Below, one piece after another: positions 16,522 to 25,135 of a DNA stretch of 64,000 nt. The stretch's first letter is position 1. Every line of letters begins with the position of its first letter. Origin of the DNA: Cohnella caldifontis (GTDB lineage: Bacteria; Bacillota; Bacilli; Paenibacillales; Paenibacillaceae); assembly GCF_029360585.1 (NCBI RefSeq), contig NZ_JAQZSJ010000010.1:124001-188000 (forward strand). Reading direction: 5' to 3'. Position numbers and translations under genes: made by a program. Below the pieces are notes generated by a model. That model did not search any database, was not told the origin of the DNA, and saw nothing but the letters and a program-made list of their open reading frames with translations.

Positions 16522-16550
16522 ACCGGATGATGCCGATCGTTCGGCTTCCG

Positions 16551-17327
16551 TCAGATTTGCATGCCGTACTGCCTTGCGGCAGTCAGGACTTTGCGGATAT
16601 AATTCTGCGTTTCCTCCGGCAATTCCCCGAACCGCTCGCCGATCAGCCGATCGTTGACCAAGCCGAGCCTGTCTACCCGTCCGGGACCGGCATTGTAAGC
16701 GGCAAGCGCCGTTGAGACGTTGCCGTCGTATTTCCGAAGCAGATAGGAAAGGAACCGCGTTCCTCCGTCGATGTTCTGCGCGGGGTCCCAAACGTCTTGA
16801 ACGCCCAAGCCCCGGGCCGTGTCGTCCATCAGCTGCATCAAACCCTTGGCGCCGGCATGGGATAACGCCCCGGCTTGAAAGCCGGATTCGGTGCGGATAA
16901 CGCCTTTGACAAGCGCCGGGTCCAACCCGTACTTGGCCGCGGCGGCTTGGATCAACCCTTCGTAAGCCGCGGAGCTTCCGCCATAGTCGGAATCCGATCC
17001 CCCCGTACCGGTCATCATTCCCGAAAACAGCGATCCCAGCGATCCCAACGATCCATACGACCCAAATGTTCCATACAATCCCAAAGATCCCAAAGATCCC
17101 AGGGAATTCAGCGACAATCCATAACCGCCGCTCACCGAATTCATATATGACAATGGAGATGAAGATAAATCCGTCGAAGAAGTTCCCATCAAACCGCCGA
17201 GCAGCGTTTCGAAAATACCGCCGTTCGCCGTGCCGGCCGAAGGATCGAGCGGGTTCGCGTTATTGATCCATTGCGCCATGAGCAGCTGCTTCAAGACACG
17301 CGGGTCAGTCGCCGTCGTCACGTTCAA
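16551..17327 (-). CDS. Lytic transglycosylase, SLT domain
   Basis: About 258 residues. The C-terminal half is an SLT lysozyme-like domain: GLIQAAAAKYGLDPALVKGV, catalytic Glu in IRTESGFQ, SHAGAKGLMQLMDDTARGLG, NIDGGTRFLSYLLRKYDGN and LAAYNAGPGRVDR. It cleaves peptidoglycan glycan strands. The N-terminal half is a low-complexity Gly/Ser/Leu/Tyr linker (GSLGSLGLYGTFGSYGSLGS). No classical signal peptide is visible, as in other Paenibacillus proteins of this kind. The TTG at 17327 follows GGGGAG at a good distance; the ATG at 17381 lacks a ribosome site, so the start is uncertain. Confidence 0.82.
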   Translation of the reverse strand: MNVTTATDPRVLKQLLMAQWINNANPLDPSAGTANGGIFETLLGGLMGTSSTDLSSSPLSYMNSVSGGYGLSLNSLGSLGSLGLYGTFGSYGSLGSLGSLFSGMMTGTGGSDSDYGGSSAAYEGLIQAAAAKYGLDPALVKGVIRTESGFQAGALSHAGAKGLMQLMDDTARGLGVQDVWDPAQNIDGGTRFLSYLLRKYDGNVSTALAAYNAGPGRVDRLGLVNDRLIGERFGELPEETQNYIRKVLTAARQYGMQI

Positions 17328-17434
17328 GTTCCAGTTCTCCCCGTTCTCGGACAAGGTTCTGATTTCCTTATTGTACCTCATGTCCGGCGGTTCGAACAGT
17401 CCCCTGCCGCAAAAGCGCTCGGGTGATCCGTCGA

Positions 17435-17653
17435 CTACGACCGTTTACCCGTTGGTCGGAACGTCAGGCAGCAGGTCACGGATGATGCTTTCGCCGTGTC
17501 CCGATGGGCATCGAAGCCTTCTTCCCCGAACTCCTCGTTCAAATTCACCGTCGAATGCGCATCGATCTCGATGGCGATTTCGCGGGCTCCGCACTGGTTG
17601 CCTTCGTTCCAGAACGCACAGTTGCTGACGCTGCACGCGACGCCTTTCGGCAC
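17435..17653 (-). CDS. DUF1540 cysteine-rich small protein
   Basis: A 72-residue protein with the DUF1540 signature: CSVSNCAFWNEGNQCGAREI near the N-terminus and TCCLTFRP at the C-terminus, giving five cysteines that probably bind a metal. Homologues are common in endospore formers and of unknown role. GTG at 17653 (VPKGVAC) has GGGGGTGA at a suitable spacing; a GTG at 17662 is also possible. It is a single gene between the transglycosylase and ypuI. Confidence 0.8.
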   Translation of the reverse strand: MPKGVACSVSNCAFWNEGNQCGAREIAIEIDAHSTVNLNEEFGEEGFDAHRDTAKASSVTCCLTFRPTGKRS

Positions 17654-17758
17654 GCAAATCACCCCCCGATCCTATTGTTCGCCCGGCGGGACCGGGTATG
17701 CGGATCGAGGGGTGGAGGATGCAGGGAGGCCGGGTCAGGCTTCGGCGCGTCCCGCGGA

Positions 17759-18256
17759 TTATTTGGACTGACTCTGCATGCGTTTCTGGGTCAGATAGTC
17801 GCTTTCGTAATAAGCCAAATCGTCGCGCAATTCCTCATATACCCGGGAAACGTTCAGGACGACGTCGCGGGCCGCCCGGACCGGCTTCATCCGGAAACGG
17901 ATGGCGTCCTGGCCGGTATACGCATAGCGGCCGTCTTCGGAATAACACTCGTTCTTGGGGTAGAAGAAATTGTTGACGGCATGATGATAAACCTCGTACA
18001 AGACGCGTTCGGCCTGTTCGGTGTCGAAGTTCGGCCTGCGCAGCAAGGTGCCCAGCTTCTCGTAAGCTACTTCCGAAAACACCAGCAAGTGGCGCAGGTC
18101 GGAAAGCAAACCGCCGTAAAAGCTTCTGGCTTCGGCGCTGTCTTCTCCGATCAGTTGCGGAAGCGCATGTCCGTTCAGGAATGGCTCCAACTCCGAGATC
18201 GCCGTCTTCAGCTTCTCCCGAGTGGATTCGGCGATTCCTTTAACATTGGCTGGCAT
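17759..18256 (-). CDS. ypuI: YpuI family protein (DUF3907)
   Basis: A 165-residue soluble, mostly helical protein. FYGGLLSDLRHLLVFSEVAY, VLYEVYHHAVNNFFYPKNEC and YAYTGQDAIRFRMKPVRAAR match the YpuI/DUF3907 family of B. subtilis. The family is restricted to Bacilli and uncharacterised. ATG at 18256 (MPANVKG) is preceded by AAAGGGGAACC; the longer open frame has no ribosome site. Confidence 0.8.
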   Translation of the reverse strand: MPANVKGIAESTREKLKTAISELEPFLNGHALPQLIGEDSAEARSFYGGLLSDLRHLLVFSEVAYEKLGTLLRRPNFDTEQAERVLYEVYHHAVNNFFYPKNECYSEDGRYAYTGQDAIRFRMKPVRAARDVVLNVSRVYEELRDDLAYYESDYLTQKRMQSQSK

Positions 18257-18468
18257 GATGGTGGTTCCCCTTTCGTTGTCGCGAAACATCGATCTCTTCA
18301 CGGCAAAACCGCCCCCGGCCATCGGCCGGACGCCCGCGAAACTCTCCCCCATCGTACCATAAATCCGAATCGAAATGTAGGGTTATCGTTCCGAAACGCC
18401 CGCATATTTTTCCCCCCGCCCTTTCATGCTAACGGTAAATCCTAAGGCTGAGAAAGGAAGGTGCCGTC

Positions 18469-20337
18469 GTGCGCCACAAGGCTTGGATCGCCCCGGTCCG
18501 CTTGCTCTCCCTGCTGGCGGCCGTCTCCCTCGTTCTGCCGTCCTGCTCGCCGGGCCAGCGCTCTTCCTCCCCTTCTCCCCAAGCCAGCCGGCAGGCGGAA
18601 AAGCGGGAAACGAATTACAAGGAAACGGCGGTTCGACGCGACATGGAGGCCACGGAGCGGCTGAACCGGCAACAGAACGTTCTCGACGCCCATCGCCTGA
18701 TGGCCGGGCTCGCCGGGATTCCCGACCGTCCGAACCGGGCCCAGCGGCTGTCCGCTTTTTTGAAGCAGCATCCGGAAATCGTCTCCGTCACTTGGATCGA
18801 CGGGACCGATCAAGCAGCCTGGAAGGAAAACAAGACGACAACGCAGCTTCGCGCAGCCGCCGCCCCTTACTTGAAAAAAGCCGGATCGGCCGTGAAAAGC
18901 GGCAAATCGTACGTCTCGCCCTCCTTCAACCATCAAGGCCGCCGGTACTTCGTCATGGGGGAACCCGCTCCGGGCGGCAAATCCCGCGGGGTCGCCGCGC
19001 TCGTGTCCGCTTCCGTCGTCCAGGAAGTGGAACGCCACCAGCGCCGTAATCTGCGCCTGATTCCGTATCCCGCAGAGGGCCGTTACCGTATCGAATCCGT
19101 CAAACCGAACACGAATCAAGACGTGACGGTGCGCAAAGGCTCCGATAACGCGAACGCGAGCCACTACGCGATCGACGAGGCCGTGGTGAAATTCCGCCGC
19201 CCGCTTACGGCGAAGGAACTGCTGCAAATCCGCAAGGACTTGGACGTGAACATTGTCCGCCAGACCGGCCAAATTTACGTATTCCGTTCCAGAAAACATC
19301 AAATGCAGCACATGCAGTCGTATTTCCGCAAATGGAATCCGATTTACGCGGAGCCCCATTATTTGTACCTGACCAACGAAACGGACGGGGAAACCGACGC
19401 GCAGGTCGTCGTGCCCAACGATACGTTATACTCGCAATACCAATGGAACTTGCCCCAGATCGAAACGGAGCAGGGCTGGAATTTGAACAAAGGGAGCCAG
19501 GATGTCGTCGTTGCCGTCGTCGATACCGGCGTGCAATCCGACCATCCGGACCTGAAGGGCAGGCTGGTCAAAGGCTACAACGTGGTCGATCCGTCCAGTC
19601 CGCCGGAGGACGACGTCGGACACGGCACGCACGTGGCGGGCATCATCGCCGCGCAGGTCAATAACGACGAAGGCGTCGCGGGCCTGACCTGGTATACGAA
19701 AATCATGCCGGTCAAAGCGCTGGACAGCAGCGGCTCCGGCTCGACCTATTCGGTGGCGGAAGGGGTCATCTGGGCCGCCGACCACGGCGCCGACGTCATC
19801 AACATGAGCCTGGGCAATTACGCGCAAGCCCAGTTTCTCCACGACGCGATCCAATACGCCCACAGCAAAGGCGCCGTGATCGTCGCCGCCAGCGGCAACG
19901 ACAACACGGATCGGCCCGGCTACCCGGCGGCGTATCCGGAAGTGCTGGCCGTCGCGGCCACCGATCAAGGAGGAGCCAAAGCGGAATACTCCAACTTCGG
20001 AGACTATATCGACGTGGCCGCGCCCGGCACGAACATCGCCAGCACGTACCCGGGCAGCCGCTACGCCGCGCTGTCCGGAACGTCCATGGCCAGCCCCCAC
20101 GTGGCGGCGCTCGCCTCCCTCGTCCGGGCGGCCAACCCGAACCTGAAAAACACGGAGGTCATGGACCTGCTGCGCAAAACCGCCGTCGACCTGGGGGACA
20201 AAGGCAAGGACAACCTGTTCGGCTACGGCCAGATCGACATCGTCAGCGCGCTGCGGGCCGCGGGAGGCGGAGCGCAGTCGCTGCAGCTGTTCCCCGAACG
20301 GGTGCGTCAGCAGCTGGAGCGCCTCGGAGCCTCGTGA
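18469..20337 (+). CDS. Subtilisin-like S8 serine protease lipoprotein
   Basis: A 622-residue exported protease. A signal peptide ends in lipobox LVLPSC (about residue 26). A Lys/Arg-rich linker and a pre-domain follow, then a fervidolysin-type propeptide (IDEAVVKFRRPLTAKELLQI), and the S8 catalytic domain with Asp in VAVVDTGVQSDHPDL, His in GHGTHVAGIIAA, Asn in AASGNDN and Ser in LSGTSMASPHVAAL. It is probably tethered to the membrane outer face. GTG start after GAAAGGAAGG. It stands alone, upstream of but not coupled to bdbD. Confidence 0.92.
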   Translation: MRHKAWIAPVRLLSLLAAVSLVLPSCSPGQRSSSPSPQASRQAEKRETNYKETAVRRDMEATERLNRQQNVLDAHRLMAGLAGIPDRPNRAQRLSAFLKQHPEIVSVTWIDGTDQAAWKENKTTTQLRAAAAPYLKKAGSAVKSGKSYVSPSFNHQGRRYFVMGEPAPGGKSRGVAALVSASVVQEVERHQRRNLRLIPYPAEGRYRIESVKPNTNQDVTVRKGSDNANASHYAIDEAVVKFRRPLTAKELLQIRKDLDVNIVRQTGQIYVFRSRKHQMQHMQSYFRKWNPIYAEPHYLYLTNETDGETDAQVVVPNDTLYSQYQWNLPQIETEQGWNLNKGSQDVVVAVVDTGVQSDHPDLKGRLVKGYNVVDPSSPPEDDVGHGTHVAGIIAAQVNNDEGVAGLTWYTKIMPVKALDSSGSGSTYSVAEGVIWAADHGADVINMSLGNYAQAQFLHDAIQYAHSKGAVIVAASGNDNTDRPGYPAAYPEVLAVAATDQGGAKAEYSNFGDYIDVAAPGTNIASTYPGSRYAALSGTSMASPHVAALASLVRAANPNLKNTEVMDLLRKTAVDLGDKGKDNLFGYGQIDIVSALRAAGGGAQSLQLFPERVRQQLERLGAS

Positions 20338-20472
20338 TCCCGCACCGGTCATTCGCGTTCGGCCTCTGGCGGCCGGACGCTTTTTTTCATGTTCTTTTAA
20401 GCTTAATCCGGTACAATGGAGAGGGGATTTTCATTATAGGGGACAAGTCCGCTTGCCTGAAGGAGTGTACCG

Positions 20473-21198
20473 GTGGAAAAAACGAAGGCTCAACTCAAGA
20501 AAGAAGAACGGATTTTGCGGCAAATCAAGAACGAGAAGAAAAAGCGCCGCTCGCGGGTCATGGTATGGTCCGCGACCGGCTTGTTCGCCGTACTGATCGC
20601 GGCCTTGATCGTGTTCTGGCCCAAGCCGGGACCGATGACTTTCGATTACGGCAGCTATCCGACGCTCGGTTCCGCCGACGCCAAAGTGAAGCTGATGGAA
20701 TTCGGCGATTTCAAGTGCCCGACCTGCAAGTATTTCAGCGAAGACATCATGTCGAAAATCAAAACGGAATACATCGATACCGGCAAAGTTTCGCTTTCGT
20801 TCCAGAACTGGACGATCATTTGGGACGATTCGTACACGGCGGCGCTGGCCGGCCTTTCCGTCTTCCATCAGAACAAAGACGAGTTTTGGAAATTTTACGA
20901 CGTGATGTATCTCAACCAAAAGCCCGAAGAGAAAGTCATTTGGGCGACGACGGACTATTTGGTCGACCTTGCGAAGCAGGCAGGGGTGAACGTCGACTAC
21001 GACAAGCTCCGGCAGGACATCGACCAGCAGACGTACGCCGACGAATTGGACGGCCAGAATGCCTACGCACGCAAACATAACTTTACGGGAACCCCGACAG
21101 TCATCCTCAATGGCGAGAAATTGGACGACGATACGGCGCTGAGCTACGACAATTTCAAAAAGGCCATCGACAAGGCCCTGCAGGAATCCGAATCGTGA
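20473..21198 (+). CDS. bdbD: Thiol-disulfide oxidase BdbD-like (DsbA fold)
   Basis: A 241-residue protein: charged cytoplasmic N-terminus, one membrane anchor (about residues 33-53), then an extracytoplasmic DsbA-like thioredoxin fold with active site FKCPTCKYF (about residue 79) and the cis-proline segment FTGTPTVILNG. It forms disulfides in exported proteins and is reoxidised by the quinone-linked BdbC encoded 13 bp downstream. GTG at 20473 follows GAAGGAGTG. TACAAT at 20413 is a likely -10 box. The pair matches B. subtilis bdbDC. Confidence 0.9.
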   Translation: MEKTKAQLKKEERILRQIKNEKKKRRSRVMVWSATGLFAVLIAALIVFWPKPGPMTFDYGSYPTLGSADAKVKLMEFGDFKCPTCKYFSEDIMSKIKTEYIDTGKVSLSFQNWTIIWDDSYTAALAGLSVFHQNKDEFWKFYDVMYLNQKPEEKVIWATTDYLVDLAKQAGVNVDYDKLRQDIDQQTYADELDGQNAYARKHNFTGTPTVILNGEKLDDDTALSYDNFKKAIDKALQESES

Positions 21199-21211
21199 CG
21201 GAGGGCGCGGC

Positions 21212-21655
21212 ATGCAAGCGTTGATTCGCTCGTACGGCATCGTATTCGCCTTCATCGTCTCGCTGGTTGCGACCGGAGGCAGCCTGTTCCTCAGCGAAGT
21301 GCTGGGATACATCCCTTGCCAGCTTTGCTGGTTTCAGCGGATTTGCATGTACCCGCTCGTCATCCTGCTCGGCAGGGCCGCGCTGCGCGACGACCGGAAC
21401 ATCGCCGGGTACGCGCTGCCGCTCAGCATCATCGGCGGCTTGATCGCCGCTTACCATTACGCGGAGCAGAAAATTCCCGGACTCGCGGAGATCGCCCCTT
21501 GCAAAGCGGGCATCCCCTGCAATACCGATTATTTGGACTGGTTCGGCGTCATTACGATTCCGCTGATGGCTCTCGTCGCTTTTATCCTGATCACCGTGTT
21601 TCTGCTGATGAGCAAAGGCGCGGCTTCCGACGAAGATGCGGAAGAAGCAGCCTAA
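21212..21655 (+). CDS. bdbC: Disulfide oxidoreductase BdbC (DsbB family)
   Basis: A 147-residue, four-helix membrane protein of the DsbB/BdbC family. The two redox pairs are visible: CQLCWFQR after the first helix and CKAGIPCNTDY in the second outer loop. It passes electrons from BdbD to quinone. It starts 13 bp after bdbD with GGAGGGCGCGGC before the ATG, so both are co-transcribed. The tail (SKGAASDEDAEEAA) is acidic. Confidence 0.92.
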   Translation: MQALIRSYGIVFAFIVSLVATGGSLFLSEVLGYIPCQLCWFQRICMYPLVILLGRAALRDDRNIAGYALPLSIIGGLIAAYHYAEQKIPGLAEIAPCKAGIPCNTDYLDWFGVITIPLMALVAFILITVFLLMSKGAASDEDAEEAA

Positions 21656-21700
21656 GCAGGAAACCGCGGGAAATCCCTGACGGTCTTTCCGTTGTAAAAA

Positions 21701-21741
21701 CGCCAAAACCCGCAAAGCATCGCGCTTTGCGGGTTTTGGCG
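21701..21741. terminator. Bidirectional terminator between bdbC and rnpB
   Basis: Perfect 18-bp stem CGCCAAAACCCGCAAAGC / GCTTTGCGGGTTTTGGCG with a 5-nt loop. On the minus strand it is followed by TTTTTAC, so it ends rnpB transcripts; on the plus strand it can stop bdbDC. Confidence 0.88.
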
Positions 21742-21743
21742 CT

Positions 21744-22183
21744 ATTCGGAAAGTTTGCCGTAAGCCGGGTTCTGTACTTCAAGTGGTCGTCACGGACGGC
21801 TTTGCGCCGGCCTCCCACGAACGAAGCGACAATCATCTTTCTAGGCCGTCCATTGCTGAACGGCTCAAGCGACCAACCCAACGCGCCCCGGGCAAGGGCT
21901 TGCGGCAGAACCTGCCGCATGCGTTCTCTTAGGTCTTGCTCCGGATGGGGTTTACCAGGAACCAAGTCACCCAGGTTCCTCGTGGTCTCTTACACCACGG
22001 TTCCACCCTTGCCTGTGCCGGAATTCCCTTGCGGGGATCCCGGCCATCGGCGGTCCGTTTCTGTGGCACTATCCTTCGGCTCGCGCCGACTGGACGTTAT
22101 CCAGCATCCTGCCCTTCGGAGCCCGGACTTTCCTCCCGCGGCTCTGCGCCGCCGGCGATTGTCTGTCAAACTTTCCGATTCGC
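21744..22183 (-). ncRNA. rnpB: RNase P RNA
   Basis: Recognised on the minus strand by the conserved cores GAGGAAAGTCCGGGCTCC, GATAGTGCCACAGAAA, GGTAAACCCCATCCGG and ACAGAACCCGGCTTACGG. The P1 helix is formed by GGAAAGTTTG at the 5' end and CAAACTTTCC at the 3' end. The sequence GGGCAGGATGCTGGATAACG and the overall pattern are closer to the ancestral class A form (as in E. coli) than to the B. subtilis class B form. RNA catalytic subunit that matures tRNA 5' ends. Boundaries are set from P1 and are good to a few bases. Confidence 0.95.
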
Positions 22184-22190
22184 AAAACCT

Positions 22191-22219
22191 AGTATAACGC
22201 GAATCTCCCCGGGATTCAA
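22191..22219 (-). promoter_or_regulatory. SigA promoter of rnpB
   Basis: Minus strand TTGAAT (22219-22214), exactly 17 bp, TATACT (22196-22191), placing the start of transcription a few bases before the P1 5' strand. Confidence 0.8.
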
Positions 22220-22264
22220 CGGCAATGAATGGCGGATCTGCCACGCCGCATCTCCTTCGGCAAG

Positions 22265-22846
22265 CTACGCCATTACGGGCGCCAATCCCGCCGCCGCAAC
22301 CGCCAGCACCTCCCCCGCCATCTCCTCCGCCGTACGGTTTTGAGGACTTCTGCTCCATTGAACGGCGGACCCCAAGATGCCCCAGCTCATGACAAGAGCC
22401 GTGGTCTCTACGGTCGTCCGGGGTACGGAAGCATCCGATCGATCCTTCAACCACTCGAACAAGAGTCGATACAGCTCTTTTTGCATCGCGATTTCGAACA
22501 GCGGTTCGAATTCGACGTTCGCCGGTACCATGTATTGCCGGGTGCGAGCCAAAAAACGAAATACGGTAAGGATGACGGTCCGCAAGCTGTTCATGTCCGT
22601 TAAGGACGCATGAGGCAGCGTTTCTTCCAATTTTCTTTGGAATTTCTCCCTCATCCAGCACTCCAGGAAAGCGTATTTGTCTTCGAAGTGCGCGTAAAAA
22701 GTGGCCCGATTGACGGTCGCCCGATCCGCGATGTCCTGAACCGATATGGAATAAATGTTTTTTCTTTGTTCAACCAGTTCCATAAAAGACTGAAGCAGCA
22801 ACCGGCGGGTACGTTTGACGCGGGGATCGTTCGGGTTTACCGGCAT
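22265..22846 (-). CDS. TetR-family transcriptional regulator
   Basis: A 193-residue repressor-type protein. N-terminal TetR helix-turn-helix at about residues 33-55 (SVQDIADRATVNRATFYAHF), followed by DKYAFLECWM and a helical ligand domain. It is divergent from the NmrA-like gene at 23084 with 237 bp between, the usual layout for a regulator controlling itself and its neighbour. The inducer is unknown. Confidence 0.88.
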   Translation of the reverse strand: MPVNPNDPRVKRTRRLLLQSFMELVEQRKNIYSISVQDIADRATVNRATFYAHFEDKYAFLECWMREKFQRKLEETLPHASLTDMNSLRTVILTVFRFLARTRQYMVPANVEFEPLFEIAMQKELYRLLFEWLKDRSDASVPRTTVETTALVMSWGILGSAVQWSRSPQNRTAEEMAGEVLAVAAAGLAPVMA

Positions 22847-23083
22847 ATTTCTTCACACCTGCTCTTCGAAAGGTTTTGCGTTTCGTTCATCCCCCGGGTG
22901 CTCAATCGCCGTGACGCGAAACCGACAATCTCGCTTTCTTGTTGTCTAACCAACGATAAAAGCCTTTTGCGGATTGCCCGGATGTCCCGAACCGCTTAAT
23001 CTTCATTATACAGTATCGTTTACGCGAATCCGCAGCATAAACAACACTGTCTATTTTCCGAAAAAAGGAGCAGATGAAATTCC

Positions 23084-23961
23084 ATGTTGGTCATCACCAC
23101 GCCTACCGGCCAAATCGGCCGGCAAATTCTCGACAAGGTTATGGACAGCGCCGAACCGATCCGCGTCATCGCTCGCGACCCTCCCGTCTATCCTCCCGGG
23201 TGCGGGAACGCGCGGAAATCGTGGAAGGCTCGCATGACGACATCAATGTGCTGAACAAAGCGTTCGAAGGCGCGCATACCGTCTTTTGGCTGGTCCCCCC
23301 CGACCCTCGCGCCGAGAGCATCCAGCGCCACGTGCTGAACTATATCCAGCCGTTGTGCGACGCGATCCGTACCCAAGGCGTCAAACGCGTGATCGGCATC
23401 TCGAGCTTGGGCCGAGGGATCGCCAAAAACGCGGGACAGATCTCGGCGATTTTCGCCATGGACGACCTGATCGAAAGCACGGGCGTAAGCTACCGGTCTC
23501 TGTGCATGCCGGGGTTCATGGAAAATTTTCTTTGGCAGGTTGAACCGATCAAACGCCAGGGCATGTTCTTCCACCCGGCGTCCGGGGATATCAAATTCCC
23601 GCAGTGCGCGACTCGCGACATCGCCGCCGTCGCGGCCAACCTGTTGCTCGATCCCTCTTGGAGCGGACAGGAAAACGTGCCCGTATGCACCGCCGAAACC
23701 CTGTCCTACAACGACATGGCACGGATCCTATCCGAGGTGCTGGGGAGGCCGATCCGCTTCCAGCAAATCTCCGCCGACGCATACAAAACCGCGATGATGC
23801 AGCACGGGATGACCGAAGCATGGGCGCAAGGGTTGATCGACATGGCGGCGGCGGCCGAACGGGGGATTTACGATTCCGAAACGCGTATGCGAGGTTCCAA
23901 CGCCCCCACCGATTTCCGCACGTGGTGCGAAAAAGTTCTGAAACCGGCTGTCCTGGACTAA
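23084..23961 (+). pseudogene. NmrA-like NAD(P)-binding protein, frameshifted
   Basis: The N-terminal Rossmann strand-turn (MLVITTPTGQIGRQILD) is read from ATG 23084 with GGAGCAG upstream, but this frame runs into a stop shortly after RVIARDP. The rest (RLSSRVRERAEIVEGSHDD, AHTVFWLVPPD, IGISSLGRG, FMENFLWQVEPIKRQG) is in another frame. One base is missing near 23178-23182 (GACCCTCCC). Corrected, the protein is about 292 residues and looks complete, like NmrA/azoreductase-type SDRs that reduce quinones or sense NADP. The rest of the frame is undamaged, so the shift is recent or a sequencing error. Confidence 0.8.
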
Positions 23962-23980
23962 GCGATTCTTCGCAAAAAGA

Positions 23981-24016
23981 ACGGCGGCCCCCGAATCCAT
24001 CTTCAGGGGCCGCCGT
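23981..24016. terminator. Terminator between NmrA-like gene and yqfO
   Basis: Stem ACGGCGGCCCC / GGGGCCGCCGT with a 14-nt loop; minus side followed by TCTTTTTGCG, so it mainly ends the trmK-yqfO operon; it can also act on the plus strand (CCTTTACC). Confidence 0.8.
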
Positions 24017-24019
24017 CCT

Positions 24020-25135
24020 TTACCGCAGGCGGAACGGTTCCGTATTCGCCTTCGAGGCCCGCACGACCGTGTCATAGCCTTCTTCAGCCGCTCGGCCTTG
24101 CAGCCAGGAAGCCACTTTTTCCTTCATGATCTTTTCCGCGTTGTGGCCCGGATCCACCAAGGCGAGCCCGGCGGCTGCCGCGTCGTGGGCGGTGTGGTAA
24201 TCGATATCGCCCGTCACCAGCACGTCCGCGCCGGCGAAGCGCGCGTTGCCGATAAAGCGCGAGCCCGAACCTCCGAGCACCGCCACCTTGCGGATCGGCT
24301 TGTCGCCCGCTCCGACTACGCGCACGAAGGGCACGTCCAGCGCCTGCTTCACCCGCTCCGCGAAAACGTCCAGCGGCTCCGGCGACGGAAGCGTGCCGAC
24401 CCTCCCCAAGCCGAACGAGCGGCCTTTCAGATCCATCGCGTACAAGTCGTAAGCCACTTCCTCGTACGGATGAGCCTTGAGCATGGCGGATACGACCTTG
24501 CCGCGGACGCTCTGGGGCACGACCGTCTCGATCCGGACTTCTTCCGCCGTCTCGAGCTTGCCCTGGCGGCCGATAAACGGGTCGCTTCCTTCCCGCGGAA
24601 GGAACGTCCCGGTGCCCTCCACGTTGAAGCTGCAGTGGCTGTAATTCCCGATCCAGCCGGCGCCCGCTCCGAACATCGCGTCGCGGACGGCCTGCTCGTG
24701 CCCTTTCGGGACGAAGACGACGAGCTTATACAGCTTGTCGGTATGCGCCTCGCGAAGCACCTGCAGGTTCGAGAGGCCGAGCGCTTCGGCCATCCAATCG
24801 TTCATGCCGCCTTCCGCCGAATCCAGGTTCGTATGGGCTACGTATACGGCGATGTCCCGGCGCAGCAGCTCGGCCGCCAGCGCGCCGGAAGGCGTGTCGG
24901 TCTGCAGGTGGGCGAGCGGACGGTAGATGACCGCATGATGGGCGATAATGAGCTCGGCCCCGAGCTCCGCCGCTTCCGCGACCACCTCCGGCGTTACGTC
25001 CAGCGCGACCAGCACGGTCCGGATCTCCTTGCGGACGGAACCGACCTGAAGGCCGATCTTATCGTCCGGTTCCGCATAATGCTTCGGAGCCAGCCGCTCC
25101 ATCCATTGAATTACCGTCTCTCCCCGGGCATACAT
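24020..25135 (-). CDS. yqfO: Nif3-like dinuclear metal centre protein (YqfO)
   Basis: A 371-residue Nif3/DUF34 protein. Metal ligands are visible in AELIIAHHAVIYRPL and YVAHTNLDSAEGG near the N-terminus and VTGDIDYHTAHDAAAAGLAL at the C-terminus. A PII-like insert domain sits in the middle (TDKLYKLVVFVPKGHEQAVR), as in the long Bacillus form. The function may be GTP cyclohydrolase-like or a metal chaperone. ATG at 25135 lies within the last codons of trmK, as in the B. subtilis trmK-yqfO pair. Confidence 0.9.
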   Translation of the reverse strand: MYARGETVIQWMERLAPKHYAEPDDKIGLQVGSVRKEIRTVLVALDVTPEVVAEAAELGAELIIAHHAVIYRPLAHLQTDTPSGALAAELLRRDIAVYVAHTNLDSAEGGMNDWMAEALGLSNLQVLREAHTDKLYKLVVFVPKGHEQAVRDAMFGAGAGWIGNYSHCSFNVEGTGTFLPREGSDPFIGRQGKLETAEEVRIETVVPQSVRGKVVSAMLKAHPYEEVAYDLYAMDLKGRSFGLGRVGTLPSPEPLDVFAERVKQALDVPFVRVVGAGDKPIRKVAVLGGSGSRFIGNARFAGADVLVTGDIDYHTAHDAAAAGLALVDPGHNAEKIMKEKVASWLQGRAAEEGYDTVVRASKANTEPFRLR

